From the NCBI GenBank assembly GCA_026874595.1, contig CM049315.1, positions 62,679,389-62,743,388 on the forward strand: a stretch of 64,000 nucleotides of DNA. The letters are read 5' to 3'. This DNA is from Sipunculus nudus. Lineage: Eukaryota > Annelida > Sipuncula > Golfingiida > Sipunculidae. The notes beneath the pieces were generated by a model that saw only the letters and a list, made by a program, of their open reading frames with translations, was not told the origin of the DNA and searched no databases. Each line of letters begins with the position of its first letter. The first letter of the stretch is position 1. The position numbers and the translations under genes are program-made. This document shows, one piece after another, positions 12,401 to 25,816 of the stretch.

Positions 12401-13602
12401 GACGTTCGTAACTTGTTCTAAATGGCCTGATGAAGCTATTAAAACGCTTCTTTCGCAGTTTAAATCGGCCATTTTGCACAAAACACGATTTTGTATTACG
12501 CAAAAACCGAGCTCATTTCAGCAAAAACGACGTTCCTAACTGATTCTTAATGGCCTGATAAAGCTTCTTAAACGCTTCTTTTGCAGTTTAAATCGGTCAT
12601 CTTTGCACAAAACACGATTTTGTATTACGCAAAAACCGAGCTGATTTCGGCGTAAAAGATGTTTGTATCTGGTTCTAAACGGCCTAATGAAGCTTCTGAA
12701 TTGCTTCTTTTGCAATTTTAATCTTCTATTTTGCACAACACGATGTTGTATTACGCGAAAACCGATCTGATTTCAGCAAGAGCGACGTTTTTACCAATTT
12801 CTAAATGGCCTAATGAAGCTATTAAAACGCTTCTATCGCAGTTTAAATCAGCCGTTTCGGCACAAATCACGATCTTGTATTACGAAAAAAAGAGCTGATT
12901 TCGGCGTAAAAGACGTTTCTAACTGGTTCTTAATGGCCTGATGAAGCTTCTAAAACGCTTCTTTAGCAGTTTAAATCGGTCATCTTTGCACAACACACGA
13001 TTTTGTATTACGTAAAAAATCGAGCTGATTTCAGCAAAAACGACGTTGCTAACTGGTTCTTAATCGCCTGATGAAGCTTCTAAAAGGCTTCCTTGGCAGT
13101 TTAAATCGGTCATTTTTGCACAAAACACGGTCTTGTATTACGCAAAAACCGAGCTGATTTCGGCGAAAAAGACGTTTGTATCTGGTTCTAAATGGCCTAA
13201 TAAAGCTCCTGAATTGATTCTTTTGCAATTTAAATCTGCAATATTTGCACAAACACGATCTTGCATTACGCAAAAAAATCGAGCTGATTTCAGCAAAAAC
13301 GACGTTTCTAACTGGTTCTTAATGGCCTGATGAAGCTTCTAAAACGCTTCTTTCACAGTTTAAATCGGTGATCATTGCACAAGACACGATCTTGTTTAAA
13401 GCGAAAACCGAGCTGATTTCGGCAAAAACGACGTTTGTAACTTGTTTTAAATGGCCTGATGAAGCTATAAAAATGCTTAATTTGCAATTTAAACGGCCAT
13501 TTTTGCACAACACACGATCTTGTAGTACGCGAAAACCGAGCTGATTGCGACGGAAACGACGATTGTAACGGGTTTTAAGTCGCCTAATGAAGTTTCTGAA
13601 AC
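9478..13602 (+). repeat. Tandem 2063-bp HOR, two 16-monomer units
   Basis: Unit 1 is 9478-11540 (2063 bp) and unit 2 is 11541-13602 (2062 bp). The one-base difference is an A missing near 12138 in GGCGAAAAGACG. Another difference is a G for A near 11491. Each unit has 16 monomers in the order H, I, J, K, L, M, N, P, Q, A, B', D, E, F2, N', G. A third unit starts at 13603 but leaves the pattern by about 13815, where the 6,941-bp-displaced block begins. Confidence 0.93.
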
Positions 13603-13815
13603 GCTTCTTTCGCAGTTTAAACTGGCCATTTTTGCACGGATCATGATCTATTATAACGCAAAAACCGAGTCGATTTCGGCAAAAAAGATCTTTGTAACTG
13701 GTTTTAAGTGGCCTATTGAACCTTCTTAAACTCTTCTTTTGCAGTTTAAATCGGTCATCTTTGCACAAACACGATCTTATATTACACTAAAAAATCGAGC
13801 TGATTTTAGCAAAAA

Positions 13816-16297
13816 CGACGTTCCTAACTGATTCTTAATGGTCTGATAAAGCTTCTTAAACGCTTCTTTTGCAGTTTAAATCGGTCATCTTTGCACAAAA
13901 CACGATTTTGTATGACGCAAAAACCGATCTGATTTCAGCAAGAGCGACGTTTTTACCAATTTCTAAATGGCCTAATGAAGCTATTAAAACGCTTCTATAG
14001 CAGTTTAAATCAGCCGTTTCTGCACAAATCACGATCTTGTATTACGAAAAAAACGAGCTGATTTCGGCATAAAAGACGTTTCTAACTGGTTCTTAATGGC
14101 CTGATGAAGCTTCTAAAACGCTTCTTTAGCAGCTTAAATCGGTCATCTTTGCACAACACACGATTTGGTATTACGCAAAAAATCGAGCTGATTTCAGCAA
14201 AAACGACGTTGCTAACTGGTTCTTAATGGCCCGATGAAGCTTCTAAAAGGCTTCCTTGGCAGTTGAAATCGGTCATCTTTGCACAAAACACGGTCTTGTA
14301 TTACGCAAAAACCGATCTGATTTCGGCGAAAAAGACGTTGGTATCTGGTTCTAAATGGCCTAATAAAGCTCCTGAATTGATTCTTTTGGAATTTAAACCT
14401 GCGATCTTGTATTTAGCGAAAACCTTGCTGATTTCGGCAAAAACGACGTTTGTAACTTGTTTTAAATGGCCTGATGAAGCTATTAAAACGCTTCATTTGC
14501 AATTTAAACGGCCATTTTTGCACAACACACGATCTTGTAGTACGCGAAAACCGAGCTAACTGCGGCGAAAACGACTTTTGTAACGGGTTTTAAGTCGCCT
14601 AATGAAGTTTCTGAAACGCTTCTTTCGCAGTTTAAACTGGCCATTCCTGCACAAATCATGATCTATTATAACGCAAAATCCGAGTCGATTTCGGCAAAAA
14701 AGATCTTTGTAACTGGTTTGAAGTGGCCTATTGAAGCTTCTTAAACTCTTCTTTTGCAGTTTAAATCGGTCATTTTTGCACAAACACGATCTTATATTAC
14801 GCTGAATAATCGAGCTGATTTCAGCAAAAACGACGTTTCTAACTGGTTCTTAATGGCCTGATGAAGTTTCTAAAATGCTTATTTAGCAGTTTTAATCGGT
14901 GATATTTGCCCAACACACGATCTTGTACTACGCAAAAACCGAGCTTATTTAAGCGAAAACGACGGTTGTAACGGGTTTTAAGTCGACTAATGAAGCTATT
15001 GAATCGCTTCTTTCCCAGTTTAAATCGGTCATCTTTGCACAACACACGATTTTGTATTACGCAAAAACCGAGCTGATTTCGGCGTAAAAGATGTTTGTAT
15101 CTGGTTCTAAACGGCCTAATGAAGCTTCTGAATTGCTTCTTTTGCAATTTAAATCTGCAATTTTTGCACAACACACGATCATGAATTAGGCAAAAACCTA
15201 GCTGATTTAGGCGAGATCGATGTTTGTACCCGGTTCTAAATGGCCTAATGGAGCTTCTGAATTGCTTCTTTTGCAATTTAAATCTGCAATTTTTGCACAA
15301 CACACGATCATGAATTAGGCAAAAACCTAGCTGATTTCGGCGAGATCGATGTTTGTACCCGGTTCTAAATGGCCTAATGGAGCTTCTGAATTGCTTCTTT
15401 TGCAATTTTAATCTTCTATTTTGCACAACACGATCTTGTACTACGCGAAAACCGATCTGATTTCAGCAAAAGCGACGTTTTTAACAATTTCTAAATGGCC
15501 TAATGAAGCTATTTAAACGCTTCTATCGCAGTTTATATTAGCCGTTTCTGCACAAATCACGATCTTGTATTACGAAAAAACCGAGCTGATTTCTTCGTAA
15601 AAGACGTTTGTATCTGATTCTAAACGGCCTAATGAAGCTTCTGAATTGCTTCTTTTGCAATTGAAATCTGTAATTTTTGCACAACACACGTTCCTGAATT
15701 AGCCAAAAACGTAGCTGATTTCGGCGAGATCGATGTTTGTACCCGGTTCTAAATGGCCTAATGGAGCTTCTGAATTGCTTCTTTTGCAATTTTAATCTTC
15801 TATTTTGCACAACACGATGTTGTATTACGCGAAAACCGATCTGATTTCAGCAAGAGCGACGTTTTTACCAATTTCTAAATGGCCTAATGAAGCTATTAAA
15901 ACGCTTCTATCGCAGTTTAAATCAGCCGTTTCGGCACAAATCACGATCTTGTATTACGAAAAAAAGAGCTGATTTCGGCGTAAAAGACGTTTCTAACTGG
16001 TTCTTAATGGCCTGATGAAGCTTCTAAAACGCTTCTTTAGCAGTTTAAATCGGTCATCTTTGCACAACACACGATTTTGTATTACGTAAAAAATCGAGCT
16101 GATTTCAGCAAAAACGACGTTGCTAACTGGTTCTTAATGGCCTGATGAAGCTTCTAAAAGGCTTCCTTGGCAGTTTAAATCGGTCATTTTTGCACAAAAC
16201 ACGGTCTTGTATTACGCAAAAACCGAGCTGATTTCGGCGAAAAAGACGTTTGTATCTGGTTCTAAATGGCCTAATAAAGCTCCTGAATTGATTCTTT
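13816..16297 (+). repeat. HOR block copy, partner at 6875-9355
   Basis: This is the downstream member of the 6,941/6,942-bp pair. It contains the double R-type monomers near 15135-15392, the GATATTTGCCCAACACACG monomer near 14900, and two of the 111-bp deletion monomers close by (14379 inside the block, 16290 at its edge). From 15391 it is also the start of the copy of the window's first 4.49 kb. Confidence 0.84.
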
Positions 16298-19200
16298 TGG
16301 AATTTAAATCTGCGATCTTGTATTAAGCGAAAACCTTGCTGATTTCGGCAAAAACGACGTTTGTAACTTGTTTTAAATGGCCTGATGAAGCTATTAAAAC
16401 GCTTCATTTGCAATTTAAACGGCCATTTTTGCACAACACACGATCTTGTAGTACGCGAAAACCGAGCTGATTGCGACGAAAACGACGATTGTAACGGGTT
16501 TTTAGTCGCCTAATGAAGTTTCTGAAACGCTTCTTTCGCAGTTTAAACTGGCCATTTTTGCACGGATCATGATCTATTATAACGCAAAAACCGAGTCGAT
16601 TTCGGCAAAAAAGATCTTTGTAACTGGTTTTAAGTGGCCTATTGAACCTTCTTAAACTCTTCTTTTGCAGTTTAAATCGGTCATCTTTGCACAAACACGA
16701 TCTTATATTACACTAAAAAATCGAGCTGATTTTAGCAAAAACGACGTAGCTTACTGGTTCTTAATGGCCTGATGAAGCTTCTAAAACGCTTCTTTCACAG
16801 TTTAAATCGGTCATCTTTGCACAAAACACGATCTTGTATTACGCAAAATCCGATCTGATTTCAGCAAGAGCGACGTTTTTACCAATTTCTAAATGGCCTA
16901 ATGAAGCTATTAAAACGCTTCTATCGCAGTTTAAATCAGCCGTTTCTGCACAAATCAGGATCTTGTATTACGAAAAAAACGAGCTGATTTCGGCGTAAAA
17001 GACGTTTCTAACTGGTTCTTAATGGCCTGATGAAGCTTCTAAAATGCTTCTTAAGCAGTTTAAATCGGTCATCTTTGCACAACACACGATTTTGTATTAC
17101 GCAAAAAATCGAGCTGATTTCGGCGAAAAAGACGTTGGTATCTGGTTCTAAATGGCCTAATAAAGCACCTGAATTGATTCTTTTGCAATTTAAATCTTCA
17201 ATATTTGCACAAACACGATCTTGCATTACGCAAAAAAATCGAGCTGATTTCAGCAAAAACGACGTTTCTAACTGGTTCTTAATGGCCTGATAAAGCTTCT
17301 AAAAGGCTTCTTTCGCAGTTTAAATCGGTGATCATTGCACAAGACACGATCTTGTATTAAGCGAACACCGAGCTGATTTCGGGAAAAACGACGTTCGTAA
17401 CTTGTTCTAAATGGCCTGATGAAGCTATTAAAACGCTTCTTTCGCAGTTCAAATCGGCCATTTATTCACAACGTACGATCTTGTATAACGCGAAAATCGC
17501 GCTGAATTCGGCAAAAAACAACTTTTGTAACTGGTTGTAAATGGACAAATGAAGCTTCTAAAACGCTTCTTTCGCAGTTTAAATCGGCCATTTTGCACAA
17601 AACACGATTTTGTATTACGCAAAAACCGAGCTGATTTTAGCAAAAACGACGTTCCTAACTGATTCTTAATGGCCTGATAAAGCTTCTTAAACGCTTCTTT
17701 TGCAGTTTAAATCGGTCATCTTTGCACAAAACACGATTTTGTATTACGCAAAAACCGAGCTGATTTCGGCGTAAAAGATGTTTGTATCTGGTTCTAAACG
17801 GCCTAATGAAGCTTCTGAATTGCTTCTTTTGCAATTTGAATCTGCAATTTTTGCACAACACACGATCATGAATTAGGCAAAAACCTAGCTGATTTCGGCG
17901 AGATCGATGTTTGTACCCGGTTCTAAATGGCCTAATGGAGCTTCTGAATTGCTTCTTTTGCAATTTTAATCTTCTATTTTGCACGACACGATCTTGTACT
18001 ACGCGAAAACCGATCTGATTTCAGCAAAAGCGACGTTTTTAACAATTTCTAAATGGCCTAATGAAGCTATTTAAATGCTTCTATCGCAGTTTATATTAGC
18101 CGTTTCTGCACAAATCACGATCTTGTATTACGAAAAAACCGAGCTGATTTCGTCGTAAAAGACGATTGTATCTGATTCTAAACGGCCTAATGAAGCTTTT
18201 GAATTGCTTCTTTTGCAATTGAAATCTGTAATTTTTGCACAACACACGTTCCTGAATTAGCCAAAAACCTAGCTGATTTCGGGGAGATCGATGTTTGTAC
18301 CCGTTTCTCAATGGCCTAATGGAGCTTCTGAATTGCTTCTTTTGCAATTTTAATCTTCTATTTTGCACAACACGATCTTGTGCTACGCGAAAACCGATCT
18401 GATTTCAGCAAGAGCGACGTTTTTAACAATTTCTAAATGGCCTAATGAAGCTATTTAAACGGTTCTATCGCAGTTTATATTAGCCGTTTCTACACAGATC
18501 ACGATCTTGTATTACGAAAAAACCGAGCTGATTTCGTCGTAAAAGACGTTTGTATCTGATTCTAAACGGCCTAATGAAGCTTTTGAATTGCTTCTTTTGC
18601 AATTGAAATCTGTTATTCTTGCACAACACACGTTCCTGAATTAGCCAGAAACCTAGCTGATTTCAGCAAGAGCGACGTTTTTACCAATTTCTAAATGGCC
18701 TAATGAAGCTATTAAAACGCTTCTAACGCAGTTTAAATGAGCCGTTTCTGCACAAATCACGATCTTGTATTACGAAAAAAACTAGCTGATTTCGGCATAA
18801 AAGACGTTTCTAACTGGTTCTTAATGGCCTGATGAAGCTTCTAAAACGCTTCTTTAGCAGTTTAAATCGGTCATCTTTGCACAACACACGATTTTGTATT
18901 ACGCAAAAAATCGAGCTGATTTCAGCAAAAACGACGTTGCTAACTGGTTCTAAATGGCCTGATGAAGCTTCTAAAAGGCTTCCTTGGCAGTCGAAATCGG
19001 TCATCTTTGCACAAAACACGATGTTGTATTACGCAAAAACCGATCTGATTTCGGCGAAAAAGACGTTGGTATCTGGTTCTAAATGGCCTAATAAAGCTCC
19101 TGAATTGATTCTTTTGGAATTTAAATCTGCGATCTTGTATTAAGCGAAAACCTTGCTGATTTCGGCAAAAACGACGTTTGTAACTTGTTTTAAATGGCCT

Positions 19201-19880
19201 GATGAAGCTATTAAAACGCTTCATTTGCAATTTAAACGGCCATTTTTGCACAACACACGATCTTGTAGTACGCAAAAACCGAGCTGATTGCGACGAAAAC
19301 GACAATTGTAACGGGTTTTAAGTCGCCTAATGAAGTTTCTGAAACGCTTCTTTCGCAGTTTAAACTGGCCTTTTTGCACGGATCATGATCTATTATAACG
19401 CAAAAACCGAGTCGATTTCGGCAAAAAAGATCTTTGTAACTGGTTTAAGTGGCCTATTGAACCTTCTTAAACTCTTCTTTTGCAGTTTAAATCGGTCATC
19501 TTTGCACAAACACGATCTTATATTACACTAAAAAATCGAGCTGATTTTAGCAAAAACGACGTTGCTAACTGGTTCTTAATGGCCTGATGAAGCTTCTAAA
19601 ACGCTTCTTTCGCAGTTTAAATCGGTGATCATTGCACAAGACACGATCTTATATAAAGCGAACACCGAGCTGATTTCGGGAAAAACGACGTTCGTAACTT
19701 GTTCTAAATGGCCTGATGAAGCTATTAAAACGCTTCTTTCGCAGTTCAAATCGGCCATTTATTCACAACGTACGATCTTGTATAACGCGAAAATCGCGCT
19801 GATTTCGGCAAAAACGACATTTGTAACTGGTTCTAAATGGCCTAATTAAGTTTCTCAAACGCTTCTTTTGCAGTTTAAAT
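15391..19880 (+). repeat. Large HOR block, copy 2 (partner at 1-4490)
   Basis: This is the second copy of the 4.49-kb block at the window start. The join on its left is informative. The bases before 15391 continue a different alignment (6,941/6,942 bp displacement to about 6875-9355), so this copy lies inside two overlapping duplication relationships. At its right end, near 19880, a chimeric monomer passes from the type ending CTCAAAC directly into the type with GATTTTGTATTACGC, skipping about one monomer relative to copy 1. Confidence 0.88.
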
Positions 19881-20574
19881 CGGTCATCTTTGCACAACAC
19901 ACGATTTTGTATTACGCAAAAACCGAGCTGATTTCGGCGTAAAAGATGTTTGTATCTGGTTCTAAACGGCCTAATGAAGCCTCTGAATTGCTTCGTTTGC
20001 AATTTAAATCTGCAATTTTTGCACAACACACGATCATGAATTAGGCAAAAACCTAGCTGATTTCGGCGAGATCGATGTTTGTACCCGGTTCTAAATGGCC
20101 TAATGGAGCTTCTGAATTGCTTCTTTTGCAATTTTAATCTTCTATTTTGCACAACACGATCTTGTACTACGCGAAAACCGATCTGATTTCAGCAAAAGCG
20201 ACGTTTTTAACAATTTCTAAATGGCCTAATGAAGCTATTTAAACGCTTCTATCACAGTTTATATTAGCCGTTTCTGCACAAATCACGATCTTGTATTACG
20301 AAAAAACCGAGCTGATTTCGTCGTAAAAGACGTTTGTATCTGATTCTAAACGGCCTAATGAAGCTTCTGAATTGCTTCTTTTGCAATTGAAATCTGTAAT
20401 TTTTGCACAACACACGTTCCTGAATTAGCCAAAAACCTAGCTGATTTCGGCGAGATCGCTGTTTGTACCCGGTTCTAAATGGCCTAATGGAGCTTCTGAA
20501 TTGCTTCTTTTGCAATTTTAATCTTCTATTTTGCACAACACGATGTTGTATTACGCGAAAACCGATCTGATTTC

Positions 20575-21915
20575 AGCAAGAGCGACGTTTTTACCAATTT
20601 CTAAATGGCCTAATGAAGCTATTAAAACGCTTCTATCGCAGTTTAAATCAGCCGTTTCGGCACAAATCACGATCTTGTATTACGAAAAAAAGAGCTGATT
20701 TCGGCGTAAAAGACCTTTCTAACTGGTTCTTAATGGCCTGATGAAGCTTCTAAAACGCTTCTTTAGCAGTTTAAATCGGTCATCTTTGCACAACACACGA
20801 TTTTGTATTACGTAAAAAATCGAGCTGATTTCAGCAAAAACGACGTTGCTAACTGGTTCTTAATGGCCTGATGAAGCTTCTAAAAGGCTTCCTTGGCAGT
20901 TTAAATCGGTCATTTTTGCACAAAACACGGTCTTGTATTACGCAAAAACCGAGCTGATTTCGGCGAAAAAGACGTTTGTATCTGGTTCTAAATGGCCTAA
21001 TAAAGCTCCTGAATCGATTCTTTTGCAATTTAAATCTGCAATATTTGCACAAACACGATCTTGCATTACGCAAAAAAATCGAGCTGATTTCAGCAAAAAC
21101 GACGTTTCTAACTGGTTCTTAATGGCCTGATGAAGCTTCTAAAACGCTTCTTTCACAGTTTAAATCGGTGATCATTGCACAAGACACGATCTTGTTTAAA
21201 GCGAAAACCGAGCTGATTTCGGCAAAAACGACGTTTGTAACTTGTTTTAAATGGCCTGATGAAGCTATTAAAATGCTTAATTTGCAATTTAAACGGCCAT
21301 TTTTGCACAACACACGATCTTGTAGTACGCGAAAACCGAGCTGATTGCGACGAAAACGACGATTGTAACGGGTTTTAAGTCGCCTAATGAAGTTTCTGAA
21401 ACGCTTCTTTCGCAGTTTAAACTGGCCATTTTTGCACGGATCATGATCTATTATAACGCAAAAACCGAGTCGATTTCGGCAAAAAAGATCTTTGTAACTG
21501 GTTTTAAGTGGCCTATTGAACCTTCTTAAACTCTTCTTTTGCAGTTTAAATCGGTCATCTTTGCACAAACACGATCTTATATTACACTAAAAAATCGAGC
21601 TGATTTTAGCAAAAACGACGTTGCTTACTGGTTCTTAATGGCCTGATGAAGCTTCTAAAACGCTTCTTTCACAGTTTAAATCGGTCATCTTTGCACAAAA
21701 CACGATCTTGTATTACGCAAAAACCGATCTGATTTCAGCAAGAGCGACGTTTTTACCAATTTCTAAATGGCCTAATGAAGCTATTAAAACGCTTCTATCG
21801 CAGTTTAAATCAGCCGTTTCTGCACAAATCAGGATCTTGTATTACGAAAAAAACGAGCTGATTTCGGCGTAAAAGACGTTTCTAACTGGTTCTTAATGGC
21901 CTGATGAAGCTTCTA
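20575..21915 (+). repeat. HOR segment, copy 1 of a 2067-bp-spaced pair
   Basis: The sequence realigns 2,067 bp downstream (22642-23982). The pair is related to the 2063-bp HOR at 9478-13602, and this segment also matches 12.7-13.8 kb at a 7,800-bp displacement. On the left the two copies part inside a monomer near 20575. On the right they part at 21920, where this copy repeats its J-K dimer and the other enters the CTTAAGCAG monomer. Confidence 0.82.
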
Positions 21916-22177
21916 AAATGCTTCTTTCACAGTTTAAATCGGTCATCTTTGCACAAAACACGATCTTGTATTACGCAAAAACCGATCTGATTTCAGCAAG
22001 AGCGACGTTTTTACCAATTTCTAAATGGCCTAATGAAGCTATTAAAACGCTTCTATCGCAGTTTAAATCAGCCGTTTCTGCACAAATCAGGATCTTGTAT
22101 TACGAAAAAAACGAGCTGATTTCGGCGTAAAAGACGTTTCTAACTGGTTCTTAATGGCCTGATGAAGCTTCTAAAAT
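21662..22177 (+). repeat. J-K dimer duplicated in tandem (258 bp x 2)
   Basis: The J monomer (GCTTCTTTCACAGTTTAAAT) followed by K (CACAAATCAGGATCTTG) at 21662-21919 is repeated at 21920-22177 with almost no change. Elsewhere this dimer is single. The spacing is exactly two monomers, so this is a recent small-scale amplification. Confidence 0.9.
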
Positions 22178-22307
22178 GCTTCTTAAGCAGTTTAAATCGG
22201 TCATCTTTACACAACACACGATTTTGTATTACGTAAAAAATCGAGCTGATTTCAGCAAAAACGACGTTGCTAACTGGTTCTTAATGGCCTGATGAAGTTT
22301 CTGAAAC
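22178..22307 (+). repeat. Three-part chimeric monomer (L head, D body, G tail)
   Basis: The monomer opens with the L signature GCTTCTTAAGCAG. It continues as type D (TACGTAAAAAATCGAGC, GACGTTGCTAACTGG) and ends with the G signature GAAGTTTCTGAAAC before an H monomer. It also carries CATCTTTACACAAC, where other monomers have TTTGCACAAC. It marks the right edge of the J-K duplication and links two normally distant parts of the HOR. Confidence 0.8.
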
Positions 22308-22641
22308 GCTTCTTTCGCAGTTTAAACTGTCCATTTTTGCACGGATCATGATCTATTATAACGCAAAAACCGAGTCGATTTCGGCAAAAAAGATCTTTGT
22401 AACTGGTTTTAAGTGGCCTATTGAACCTTCTTAAACTCTTCTTTTGCAGTTTAAATCGGTCATCTTTGCACAAACACGATCTTATATTACACTAAAAAAT
22501 CGAGCTGATTTTAGCAAAAACGACGTTGCTAACTGGTTCTTAATGGCCTGATGAAGCTTCTAAAACGCTTCTTTCACAGTTTAAATCGGTCATCTTTGCA
22601 CAAAACACGATCTTGTATTACGCAAAAACCGATCTGATTTC

Positions 22642-23982
22642 AGCAAGAGCGACGTTTTTACGAATTTCTAAATGGCCTAATGAAGCTATTAAAACGCTTC
22701 TATCGCAGTTTAAATCAGCCGTTTCGGCACAAATCACGATCTTGTATTACGAAAAAAAGAGCTGATTTCGGCGTAAAAGACGTTTCTAACTGGTTCTTAA
22801 TGGCCTGATGAAGCTTCTAAAACGCTTCTTTAGCAGTTTAAATCGGTCATCTTTGCACAACACACGATTTTGTATTACGTAAAAAATCGAGCTGATTTCA
22901 GCAAAAACGACGTTGCTAACTGGTTCTTAATGGCCTGATGAAGCTTCTAAAAGGCTTCCTTGGCAGTTTAAATCGGTCATTTTTGCACAAAACACGGTCT
23001 TGTATTACGCAAAAACCGAGCTGATTTCGGCGAAAAAGACGTTTGTATCTGGTTCTAAATGGCCTAATAAAGCTCCTGAATCGATTCTTTTGCAATTTAA
23101 ATCTGCAATATTTGCACAAACACGATCTTGCATTACGCAAAAAAATCGAGCTGATTTCAGCAAAAACGACGTTTCTAACTGGTTCTTAATGGCCTGATGA
23201 AGCTTCTAAAACGCTTCTTTCACAGTTTAAATCGGTGATCATTGCACAAGACACGATCTTGTTTAAAGCGAAAACCGAGCTGATTTCGGCAAAAACGACG
23301 TTTGTAACTTGTTTTAAATGGCCTGATGAAGCTATTAAAATGCTTAATTTGCAATTTAAACGGCCATTTTTGCACAACACACGATCTTGTAGTACGCGAA
23401 AACCGAGCTGATTGCGACGAAAACGACGATTGTAACGGGTTTTAAGTCGCCTAAGGAAGTTTCTGAAACGCTTCTTTCGCAGTTTAAACTGGCCATTTTT
23501 GCACGGATCATGATCTATTATAACGCAAAAACCGAGTCGATTTCGGCAAAAAAGATCTTTGTAACTGGTTTTAAGTGGCCTATTGAACCTTCTTTAACTC
23601 TTCTTTTGCAGTTTAAATCGGTCATCTTTGCACAAACACGATCTTATATTACACTAAAAAATCGAGCTGATTTTAGCAAAAACGACGTTGCTTACTGGTT
23701 CTTAATGGCCTGATGAAGCTTCTAAAACGCTTCTTTCACAGTTTAAATCGGTCATCTTTGCACAAAACACGATCTTGTATTACGCAAAAACCGATCTGAT
23801 TTCAGCAAGAGCGACGTTTTTACCAATTTCTAAATGGCCTAATGAAGCTATTAAAACGCTTCTATCGCAGTTTAAATCAGCCGTTTCTGCACAAATCAGG
23901 ATCTTGTATTACGAAAAAAACGAGCTGATTTCGGCGTAAAAGACGTTTCTAACTGGTTCTTAATGGCCTGATGAAGCTTCTA
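22642..23982 (+). repeat. HOR segment, copy 2 of a 2067-bp-spaced pair
   Basis: Partner of 20575-21915. Differences noted include ACGAATTTC for ACCAATTTC near 22662 and CCTAAGGAAG for CCTAATGAAG near 23453. From about 23.6 kb to 25.0 kb the sequence in turn matches 16.7-18.1 kb with a 6,941-bp displacement, the same spacing seen for 6.9 and 13.8 kb. Confidence 0.8.
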
Positions 23983-24569
23983 AAATGCTTCTTAAGCAGT
24001 TTAAATCGGTCATCTTTGCACAACACACGATTTTGTATTACGCAAAAAATCGAGCTGATTTCGGCGAAAAAGACGTTGGTATCTGGTTCTAAATGGCCTA
24101 ATAAAGCACCTGAATTGATTCTTTTGCAATTTAAATCTTCAATATTTGCACAAACACGATCTTGCATTACGCAAAAAAATCGAGCTGATTTCAGCAAAAA
24201 CGACGTTTCTAACTGGTTCTTAATGGCCTGATAAAGCTTCTAAAAGGCTTCTTTCGCAGTTTAAATCGGTGATCATTGCACAAGACACGATCTTGTATAA
24301 AGCGAACACCGAGCTGATTTCGGGAAAAACGACGTTCGTAACTTGTTCTAAATGGCCTGATGAAGCTATTAAAACGCTTCTTTCGCAGTTCAAATCGGCC
24401 ATTTATTCACAACGTACGATCTTGTATAACGCGAAAATCGCGCTGAATTCGGCAAAAAACAACTTTTGTAACTGGTTGTAAATGGACAAATGAAGCTTCT
24501 AAAACGCTTCTTTCGCAGTTTAAATCGGCCATTTTGCACAAAACACGATTTTGTATTACGCAAAAACCG

Positions 24570-25795
24570 AGCTGATTTTAGCAAAAACGACGTTCCTAAC
24601 TGATTCTTAATGGCCTGATAAAGCTTCTTAAACGCTTCTTTTGCAGTTTAAATCGGTCATCTTTGCACAAAACACGATTTTGTATTACGCAAAAACCGAG
24701 CTGATTTCGGCGTGAAAGATGTTTGTATCTGGTTCTAAACGGCCTAATGAAGCTTCTGAATTGCTTCTTTTGCAATTTGAATCTGCAATTTTTGCACAAC
24801 ACACGATCATGAATTAGGCAAAAACCTAGCTGATTTCGGCGAGATCGATGTTTGTACCCGGTTCTAAATGGCCTAATGGAGCTTCTGAATTGCTTCTTTT
24901 GCAATTTTAATCTTCTATTTTGCACGACACGATCTTGTACTACGCGAAAACCGATCTGATTTCAGCAAAAGCGACGTTTTTAACAATTTCTAAATGGCCT
25001 AATGAAGCTATTTAAACGGTTCTATCGCAGTTTATATTAGCCGTTTCTACACAGATCACGATCTTGTATTACGAAAAAACCGAGCTGATTTCGTCGTAAA
25101 AGACGTTTGTATCTGATTCTAAACGGCCTAATGAAGCTTTTGAATTGCTTCTTTTGCAATTGAAATCTGTTATTCTTGCACAACACACGTTCCTGAATTA
25201 GCCAGAAACCTAGCTGATTTTGGCGAGATCGATGTTTGTACCCGGTTCTAAATGGCCTAATGGAGCTTCTGAATTGCTTCTTTTGCAATTTTAATCTTCT
25301 ATTTTGCACAACACGATGTTGTATTACGCGAAAACCGAGCTGATTTTAGCAAAAACGACGTTCCTAACTGATTCTTAATGGCCTGATAAAGCTTCTTAAA
25401 CGCTTCTTTTGCAGTTTAAATCGGTCATCTTTGCACAAAACACGATTTTGTATTACGCAAAAACCGAGCTGATTTCGGCGTAAAAGATGTTTGTATCTGG
25501 TTCTAAACGGCCTAATGAAGCTTCTGAATTGCTTCTTTTGCAATTTGAATCTGCAATTTTTGCACAACACACGATCATGAATTAGGCAAAAACCTAGCTG
25601 CTTTCGGCGAGATCGATGTTTGTACCCGGTTCTAAATGGCCTAATGGAGCTTCTGAATTGCTTCTTTTGCAATTTTAATCTTCTATTTTGCACGACACGA
25701 TCTTGTACTACGCGAAAACCGATCTGATTTCAGCAAAAGCGACGTTTTTAACAATTTCCAAATGGCCTAATGAAGCTATTTAAATGCTTCTATCG
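24570..25795 (+). repeat. Tandem six-monomer (768-bp) duplication
   Basis: The segment from the end of a P monomer through Q, R and A (about 24570-25027) reappears 768 bp later (about 25338-25795). The join at about 25330-25345 passes from an A-type head (CACGATGTTGTATTACGC) into a P-type tail (GATTTTAGCAAAAACGACG). The copies are nearly identical; one difference is GGCGTGAAAG near 24713 against GGCGTAAAAG. Confidence 0.82.
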
Positions 25796-25816
25796 CAGTT
25801 TATATTAGCCGTTTCT

